In this document: one piece after another, positions 59,038 through 64,000 of the stretch
How positions within the stretch are numbered: position 1 is the first letter of the stretch
Layout of the letters: the number at the start of each line of letters is the position of its first letter
From: Chamaecyparis obtusa
Taxonomy: Eukaryota; Streptophyta; Pinopsida; Cupressales; Cupressaceae
DNA: 64,000 nt
Assembly: GCA_027943335.1 (NCBI GenBank)
Contig: BSBK01009273.1
Coordinates: 1,918,501-1,982,500, forward strand
Reading direction: 5' to 3'
The notes under the pieces: model-generated
The model's input: only the letters and a program-made list of their open reading frames with translations
Told to the model about the DNA's origin: nothing
The model's database searches: none
Program-made: the position numbers and the translations under genes

Positions 59038-59709
59038 CTACAACATATTACAGTGTCTTAACTCATAATCTTCCATTTGCCAATGGAAGAGGCCATTTAA
59101 TGAGTTCATGTCATCGTCAGAGTACCCCTCCATTTGGAGTACCCCTTCCTTGTTCGGTTCTTGTCTTCCTTCGTCGACTTCTTCTTCTGTGTCCGGTCCC
59201 GACGAAGATGCCAGATCTTCACTAACCAATTGACTTCTCAGATCGATTGTGAATTTTCGGCCATCTCTCTCCATGGAAATGACGTTCCGTTTCCAATCGT
59301 GCTTAGCTTTTGCTTGCACCAGCCATCCCCTCCCTAAGAGAGCGTCGCATCCCTTCTTTTTCACTGGGATAACAATAAAGTCCATGACAAATGGTTGGGT
59401 GCCAATCATCACCCTTTGTGCCATCAGTGTACCTATGGGTTTAATCCCATGCTGGTCTGCGCCTACCAGTTGGAAGGTCGGTGGCCATAGTGTTGGTCGT
59501 CCGAGTTTCCTCCAGGTTTCTTCGGGTAGGACGTTGACACCCGATCCTCCGTCAATGATAGTGTCTGTGAATATTGTGCCCAAGATTACCATCTCCACTA
59601 CCGCAAGGTGCCTTCCGATGTTGAGTGCCAACAACATGGGGTCCTCGATGGATTTTCCCTTCTCGAGGGAGTTTGCCGTCTCCATCACCTTCTTCGTTGT
59701 TGCCTTCAT
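59038..59709 (-). pseudogene. Aspartic protease of element E
   Basis: 223 codons. The active site is TIIDGGSGVNVLP; Asp-Gly-Gly-Ser is typical of Tat-type proteases. It is followed by GRPTLWPPTFQLVGADQHGI, GTLMAQRVMIGTQPFVMDFI and DALLGRGWLVQAKA, a normal retropepsin layout, then an acidic linker. The frame ends in TAG at 59038-59040, after which the same frame continues into the RT start. Gag is in a different frame (position mod 3), so pol expression would need a shift. Confidence 0.8.
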
Positions 59710-59963
59710 GTTCGGAGATGGTACCGCATTAAGGAGGGTCGTTCTTAATTACGGTGCCGCTGCAAGGTCTCCCAATTGTATTGGGATTTCTGTCTGCATT
59801 ATTTGCCTTAGCATTCTATGTTCTGCGTGACCTCCTTGGGAGGTTCCCGTGGCGTCGTTCGTTTCTTTCCGGTGAGCCATCATTTCTCTCTCAATGTCTT
59901 CCCTCGCCTCCTGCACTCTTTTCTTTTCAGTCTCTGGGTGTAGATAGGTGGCCTTCCTTGCTC

Positions 59964-61640
59964 TCAGGTGATTGCCAACACTCCCCCTTCATTGCCTTCG
60001 ATGTTCAAAAAGTTTACTCCTAATTTTGGGCATTTTGTGTCATCATGATCTCCGGGCCCGCACCATTTGCACAAAAATTGTGGCTTTTCTCCCTTCGGGC
60101 ATTCCCTAGCAAAATGCCCCCACTGGCTACACATGTGACATTGAATCATCGGTCTTCCGCTTGCATCGTACTATATGTGGCTTCGTCCTTCGTCGGTATT
60201 ACTGTTGTTTCCCCTTCCTCCACGACGGTTGTTTCTGTAGCCGCCGGAGGATGCTGTGTTATGTGTATTCCCGGAGGCTGATAGAGCGGAGGCTTCTTGT
60301 GTGAACATGACTTGTAGGCCCTGTGTCTTCATATTGAACGGGCATTCCTTTGTGGAATGGCCCGCCATTTGGCAAATGTCACAGAACATTTTCTTTGGGC
60401 ATGCGCCCTTCACATGGCCAACCTCTTTGCAGTCGGTGCACCACAAATCCCCTTCCTCGTTCCGACTGGTGCTACCCTTCATGTTTTTGAATTCCTTGAA
60501 CATTCGTTCCATGTCTTTTTGTAGTGCAGAGACTTTCTTCTTTGCTTTCCCGTCACTACCACTATCATCTCCTAAAGTATCGTCATCGTCCGACGAAGAA
60601 AACTCATTTTTCTTCTTTTTCGACATTTTTTGTTCACTCTCCAGGTCCATCGCCCAGTTATACGCATCGATGTAAGAAGTGGGAGGAACTATCTTCATCT
60701 TCCTCCGAAGGTTGGATTTCAACCCTTCGACAAACCATCGCTTCTTCAAGCCGTCGGCTGGCGGGCTCTCCATTTTGCCTACCAATTCTTTCAGTCGGCG
60801 GCCGTAGGTCCATACGGTCTCCTTCTGCCCTTGCTTGGTTCCATAGATTTTAGAGACGATTTCATTGTCGTCTTGTAAGAGCCTGAACTCTTTTTCAAAT
60901 GCCCCCTTCAAAAGGTCCCAAGTGGTCACTTCAATTTTGTCTAAGTCGGAGTACCAGTCAATTGCTACCCCTCGAAGGGTTGCTGGAAATTGTTTCATCC
61001 ATTCGGCCTGATCCGCAACTCCATTCGCAGCCCAAATCGTCTCACATGTGCGGCAATGCCGAACAGGATCTTCTTTTCCATCGCCGTGGAATTTGGGTAA
61101 TTTTTCCTTGTTCGTCGCCATATTTACCTTGGGTGGGACGGTGGTTTGCACCACCTGTTGCGCTACCAGTTGAGCCACTTGGTTCGTCGGAGGTGCTTGT
61201 TGTACCACAAGTTGGGGTGCTCCTCCTGTCAGTCCTCCGGAACTGTTTTCTTTGTTAACAAATGTTCCCGAACTACTCGAAGTGGTGTGATCTGCGTGCC
61301 TTTCTGTCACTTCGATACTTTCTGCGGTAACTGCACACTGCTTCCTACGTTCGGCTTCCTCTTCTGCCTTCCTTCGGGCTTCTGTCCTTGGTGTTCACAT
61401 TAAGGTCTCCAACAAGTTCGTTGTTTCCTCTAGCAGCTCCTCGTCATCCCTTCGGCCTCTCTCTTGGTTAGGTTCCTCTAGACCGTTGCCTTCACTTACC
61501 CCCTCTGGTAGTCTATCGGCACGTCTCCTGAACCTCTCCCTTCGCTCGGCTTGCTATTGTTCGAGTATTGCTTTTCGAAGAACTTGTTCTCCCTCGGATT
61601 CCTTCCTTAAATTTCTATTCTTATTTAGTTGGTTGGGCAT
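59964..61640 (-). pseudogene. gag of element E
   Basis: One frame from ATG at 61640 (MPNQLNKNRNLRKESEGEQV) to 59964, broken by TAG at 61554, TGA at 61395 and TAG at 60171. Parts: Glu/Arg-rich N-terminus; capsid domain 61080-60640 (DPVRHCRTCETIWAANGV, AIDWYSDLDKIEVTTWDLLK, GAFEKEFRLLQDDNE, TVWTYGRRLKELVGKM); acidic Ser/Asp run (SSSDDDDTLGDDSG); two zinc knuckles CTDCKEVGHVKGACP and CDICQMAGHSTKECP; and, after the TAG at 60171, two more, CHMCSQWGHFARECP and CKWCGPGDHDDTKCP. Four knuckles is more than the usual one or two. It encodes the RNA-packaging shell protein. All three stops can arise from Gln or Arg codons by single C-to-T changes. Confidence 0.8.
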
Positions 61641-61788
61641 AAATGCCTTCCTTCACACCAACAATCAACACACAATATAAAACAAAGGGACACTTTTATT
61701 TATTCATATTTTATTACAATCGCTTCATGAATGATCTTGTCATTCTTATTTTTTTCAGTGTCCTTCCTCTCGTCACCTTCAGATGTGA

Positions 61789-62154
61789 CTATTCCCGATG
61801 GGGTTTCCCATCACGCTCTTCCTGGAGTCTTTTGTTGACCCGTTCATGGTACTCCCGAAGGATTTCCTGCCTTCGCTCCTCCCGAGCGATTTCTTCCTGG
61901 CAAAGTCTCTGCGCGAGCGTTGCTTGTGCTAGAAGCCTCGGAAGGTGATGCAAAAGACGATTAGCCATCGGGCCCACATTCAGTGCATCCCACACAATAT
62001 CTTCTAGCACAGTGGCCCTCGTGGCTTCTCTCTGCACGAAAGTTTCAATGGCCACAGTGAGTGTGACTCGGAAGTCGTTCGTCAGGTGGTCCTCCCCTTC
62101 AAAGAGTTCACCATTCTCGTCTATTCGCCTATTAACATCCACTAGTATTCCCAT
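61789..62154 (-). CDS. Small ORF upstream of gag in element E
   Basis: 121 codons between the PBS and gag, in a different frame from gag, starting 41 bp inside the PBS. It reads DVNRRIDENGELFEGEDHLT, VTLTVAIETFVQREATRATV, LPRLLAQATLAQRLCQEEIA, then a Glu/Arg-rich helical tail. No family recognised. Tat/Ogre elements are known to carry an extra ORF before gag, and this occupies that position. It could also be a displaced gag N-terminus. Confidence 0.5.
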   Translation of the reverse strand: MGILVDVNRRIDENGELFEGEDHLTNDFRVTLTVAIETFVQREATRATVLEDIVWDALNVGPMANRLLHHLPRLLAQATLAQRLCQEEIAREERRQEILREYHERVNKRLQEERDGKPHRE

Positions 62155-62194
62155 TTATGGACGATACTCCATTTGCCTTTGTCCCGATTCGAAA

Positions 62195-62207
62195 GGCAAT
62201 GGCGCCA
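62195..62207 (-). promoter_or_regulatory. Primer-binding site of element E
   Basis: On the element strand TGGCGCCATTGCC, two bases after the LTR end GGTAAACA. The TGGCGCC start is the PBS type of many Tat/Athila elements and differs from the Met PBS of the chromoviruses here. Confidence 0.8.
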
Positions 62208-62209
62208 AA

Positions 62210-62494
62210 TGTTTACCCGCTAGGGTAGACTAGTTTACTAACGCACAGACATTAATAGGATATGTAACTTAGCAAAGATAAGATAGAGCAAAGAACACAA
62301 AAGCTTTCATTAATCATTCACAGTCATACAATAATCGTGATGCTTCAAAGAGCAAGTACAAAGTTTATATACAATCCGAAGGGGTGCAACCAAACGTCGT
62401 CACCCTTCAACCGTCGGCAACTGACTAACATCCGTCGGTAACTAACCTCCGTCGGCAACTTACACCCGACAGTAACATAACTTTACGGCTAACA
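62210..62494 (-). repeat. 5' LTR of element E
   Basis: 285 bp, plus-strand TGTTTACCC to GGCTAACA; TATATA near 62367; TSD AAAAT follows. Ten transitions and one 4-bp indel against the 3' LTR. Confidence 0.9.
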
Positions 62495-62499
62495 AAAAT

Positions 62500-62828
62500 A
62501 TTATAATATTAATTTTATATATAGTAAATTTATAATTAATTCTATATTATTTTTACATATGCACTATATTTTTATTTATTTATTTTATGAAAAAAATAGA
62601 ATATTTATATATTATATTTTTTAAATTATTAAATATAAAGATAATATTTTATATATAATATATATTATAATGTTAAAACACAACAAATTGTATTTTTAAA
62701 ATCAATTCTTTTTATTTTCTCACGACAACTTATTAAAAAAAAATTTAAAAATTCCATTGTTATATATGTTGAGATTAGTGTTAAAAAGAAATATTAAAAA
62801 ATATCCAAGCTTGATGAGTTAACTAAAG
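62500..62828. other. Very AT-rich stretch
   Basis: Almost only A and T with TATATT/AATATT runs. No gene or element border seen. Confidence 0.5.
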
Positions 62829-63345
62829 TTATTCCTTTGCACTAAAGAAAATGGAAACAAAAAATTTTATTTCCAGCTTATTTATTTCTTTGCACGATGA
62901 GGGACATGCCAAAGAGAGCTCTCTCAAGGACACATTATTTGCGATGTGACGGGGAAACTCTTCCAATTGCTCGCACCCTTCAAGATTCAAATACTCTAGC
63001 TTTGTTATGTTTTGCAGATAGTTCAACTCTTCTGACTTAATGTGAGATCACTACACCAGCTCAAATTGAGATGTTTTTAAAAGAAGTCGGCAATCTCCTC
63101 AACACACGGCTACGAGACAAATCTAGATGCCGCAGACTGCTCAAGTTGTCGAAATTGATCGGAAGTGATAGCAATTTACTCTCTTGTAGAACCAGGTGTT
63201 CCAGCAATTTGAGAAAGCAAAACTCGTCTGGCAGACTCCTAACATTGGAGGCATCAATGATTACTATCTTAGTCAAATGATTGAGACGACCTATCGATTT
63301 TGGAAAACCTTGAAATTTCTGGCAATTAGAAATTAGCACAGGGTC
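62829..63345 (-). pseudogene. Leucine-rich repeat fragment of a TNL-type gene
   Basis: LRR units in two or more frames: LISNCQKFQGFPKSIGRLNH, LTKIVIIDASNVRSLPDEFC, LVLQESKLLSLPINFDNLSS, LRHLDLSRSRVLRRLPTSF, then after a frameshift HLNLSWCSDLTLSQKS, and after another NYLQNITKLEYLNLEGCEQL, EEFPRHIANNVSLREL. The LxxLxLxxCxxLxxLP repeat with conserved Cys is usual for TIR-NBS-LRR resistance proteins of conifers. No TIR or NB-ARC is in the window. Two frameshifts near 63065 and 63025 mark it as broken, unless an intron lies there. Confidence 0.7.
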
Positions 63346-63525
63346 TTAATTGAATAAGATTAAGAGATGCCTGGGTCTTAATTGAATAAGATGATTAATT
63401 GATCATAACAACAAGCTAAACTCAAAAACAAAAAAACACACTGGATTGGCTTCAAAAGTTCACTGTAATTTAGCCGGCTGAATTAAAAGAATCATTGCAT
63501 AAAATTGCAACAAACTTGAACTTAC
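63346..63525. other. Intron-like sequence with short duplication
   Basis: GGGTCTTAATTGAATAAGAT occurs twice, at about 63340 and 63373. Otherwise nothing recognisable. Confidence 0.4.
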
Positions 63526-63825
63526 TAGAATATGGGAGTCTCAAGCACTGCACTTGGAGTTTGTGGCAAAAAAAAATGTGTAAACCAAGACAAAAGTACC
63601 AATGATCTCAGCACCCAAAGCTGCATTATGGGTGAAGCTGAGAGCTACAGCATTAGTTCCACCTCCGAGTCTGTCATAATCAGCCTGCTGGAAGGCCTTC
63701 ACCACAGGACACCCACATGTGGCTCCTAAGCATTGGGCCATCATCTACAAAACAGCCCTTGGAAGGGACACCTTCCTTGCCAAAAACAATCCAAATGTAA
63801 CTGCACAAGGGCCTGCAGCATATTT
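63526..63825 (-). pseudogene. PIP aquaporin fragment in a resistance-gene intron
   Basis: It reads CAVTFGLFLARKVSLPRAVL, stop, [65 protein letters not shown], stop, DSHI. This is the middle of a plasma-membrane intrinsic protein, from the first pore loop (normally NPAVTFG; here PCAVTFG) through helix 5. Two in-frame stops (after AVL and after CSA, where PIPs have Arg) and the lost NPA rule out function. No intron is seen inside. It lies between two LRR exons. Confidence 0.75.
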
Positions 63826-63899
63826 CCAAGTAGAGAAACGTAAAGCGGTGACCGATTATAAAAGGGTTGAAATATAGATTTAAAACAGACTCTACTTAC

Positions 63900-64000
63900 C
63901 TCGCTGTCAACCCACATCTTTTCTAAGCGATGGTCTCCGTGGTCTTCAAAGATTTCTAAAGCCCTCAATTTTTTCACTAAAAGCTCTGACGGAAGATTCG
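63900..64000 (-). CDS. TNL-type gene, exon end (cut by window edge)
   Basis: It encodes NLPSELLVKKLRALEIFEDH, GDHRLEKMWVDSE and ends at a clean donor GAG|GTAAGT at 63900. Text of this type (LxxLxxLEIxxD...LExMW) occurs at the start of the LRR part in gymnosperm TNL proteins. It is open to the window edge. It may belong to the same gene as the LRR fragment at 62829-63345, with the aquaporin fragment inside their intron. Confidence 0.5.

Larger units (their letters stand above)
38434..62494 (-). mobile_element. Tat-like Ty3 retrotransposon E with nested insertions
   Basis: The element spans 24,061 bp, of which about 15.5 kb is L2 plus L3 with its chromovirus, and a further 1.0 kb is D2. LTRs lie at 62210-62494 and 38434-38722, and the 5-bp TSD is AAAAT (38429-38433, 62495-62499). 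The PBS is TGGCGCCATTGCC and the polypurine tract AGGGGGGGA. Gene order 5' to 3' on the minus strand: small ORF, gag, protease (DGGSG type), RT start, gap, integrase end, short GC-rich array, extra 3' ORF. The TGGCGCC PBS, DGGS protease motif and extra ORFs are features of the Tat/Athila branch. The RT-RNase H-integrase core is absent, so it cannot move by itself. Confidence 0.9.

Noticed and set aside
1..64000. tRNA, rRNA, CRISPR arrays and bacterial-type operons
   Set aside because: None seen; the TGGTATCAGAGC motifs are primer-binding sites, and the direct-repeat arrays are minisatellites without spacers.

Overview
The window is nuclear plant DNA, most likely from a gymnosperm (probably a conifer). 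It combines very long introns, dense nested LTR retrotransposons, gymnosperm-style TIR-NBS-LRR remnants and almost no compact coding sequence. Organism identity is inferred from this pattern, not proven.

Host gene. Four small exons on the minus strand (36363-36433, 21484-21588, 21032-21124, 14374-14448) encode consecutive pieces of the ATP-grasp kinase domain of a diphosphoinositol pentakisphosphate kinase (PPIP5K/VIH/VIP1 family). All have GT-AG borders and keep one reading frame. The introns between them are 14,774, 359 and 6,583 bp. The flanking exons were not found, so the gene probably runs past both window ends, and most of the window would then be its introns.

Left part (1-13273). A cut-off Ty3 chromovirus (1-1245, minus strand) is followed by a diverged LTR piece. 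Then comes a long-LTR repeat copy (called L1, up to 13273). L1 holds a 512-bp solo LTR (4784-5295, TSD GTGTT) and a decayed chromovirus 2 (5548-13075, TSD GTAAG) whose gag-side end was deleted through a short homology.

Middle (13274-38433). This is intronic sequence with a decayed DUF659-type hAT transposase (about 17224-20060), a 229-bp tandem duplication, and a D-family LTR containing the 3' end of a Tat-like element (E-prime, 25030-27396). A broken Ty1/copia element (about 27874-33592) carries an internally deleted hAT transposon (29479-31265, 8-bp TSD). A copia-type solo LTR lies at 34187-35338 (TSD TGCAG).

Right part (38434-62494). One Tat-like Ty3 retrotransposon, element E, lies on the minus strand. 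It has 285/289-bp LTRs, a TGGCGCC primer-binding site, a GGGGGGG polypurine tract and a 5-bp TSD AAAAT. Its gene order is small ORF, gag with zinc knuckles, protease, start of RT, (RT-RNase H-integrase core missing), end of integrase, GC-rich short repeat, then a long extra 3' ORF next to the polypurine tract. A 3,814-bp L-family insertion (L2, TSD CTCCC) splits the 3' ORF. A second L-family copy (L3) and a D-family LTR fill the pol gap. L3 itself carries a young chromovirus 3 (49207-56700, TSD TCATG) with an unbroken 1519-codon gag-pol.

Right edge (62500-64000). A TNL-type leucine-rich-repeat gene fragment on the minus strand has an aquaporin (PIP) pseudogene lying in its intron.

The least familiar item is the approximately 680-codon 3' ORF of the Tat-like family. 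It is seen twice (25030-27069 plus strand; 38818-44966 minus strand), each time just before the polypurine tract and LTR. The second is the L family: long LTR-like units with two TATA boxes and a 38-43-bp minisatellite whose sequence differs in every copy.
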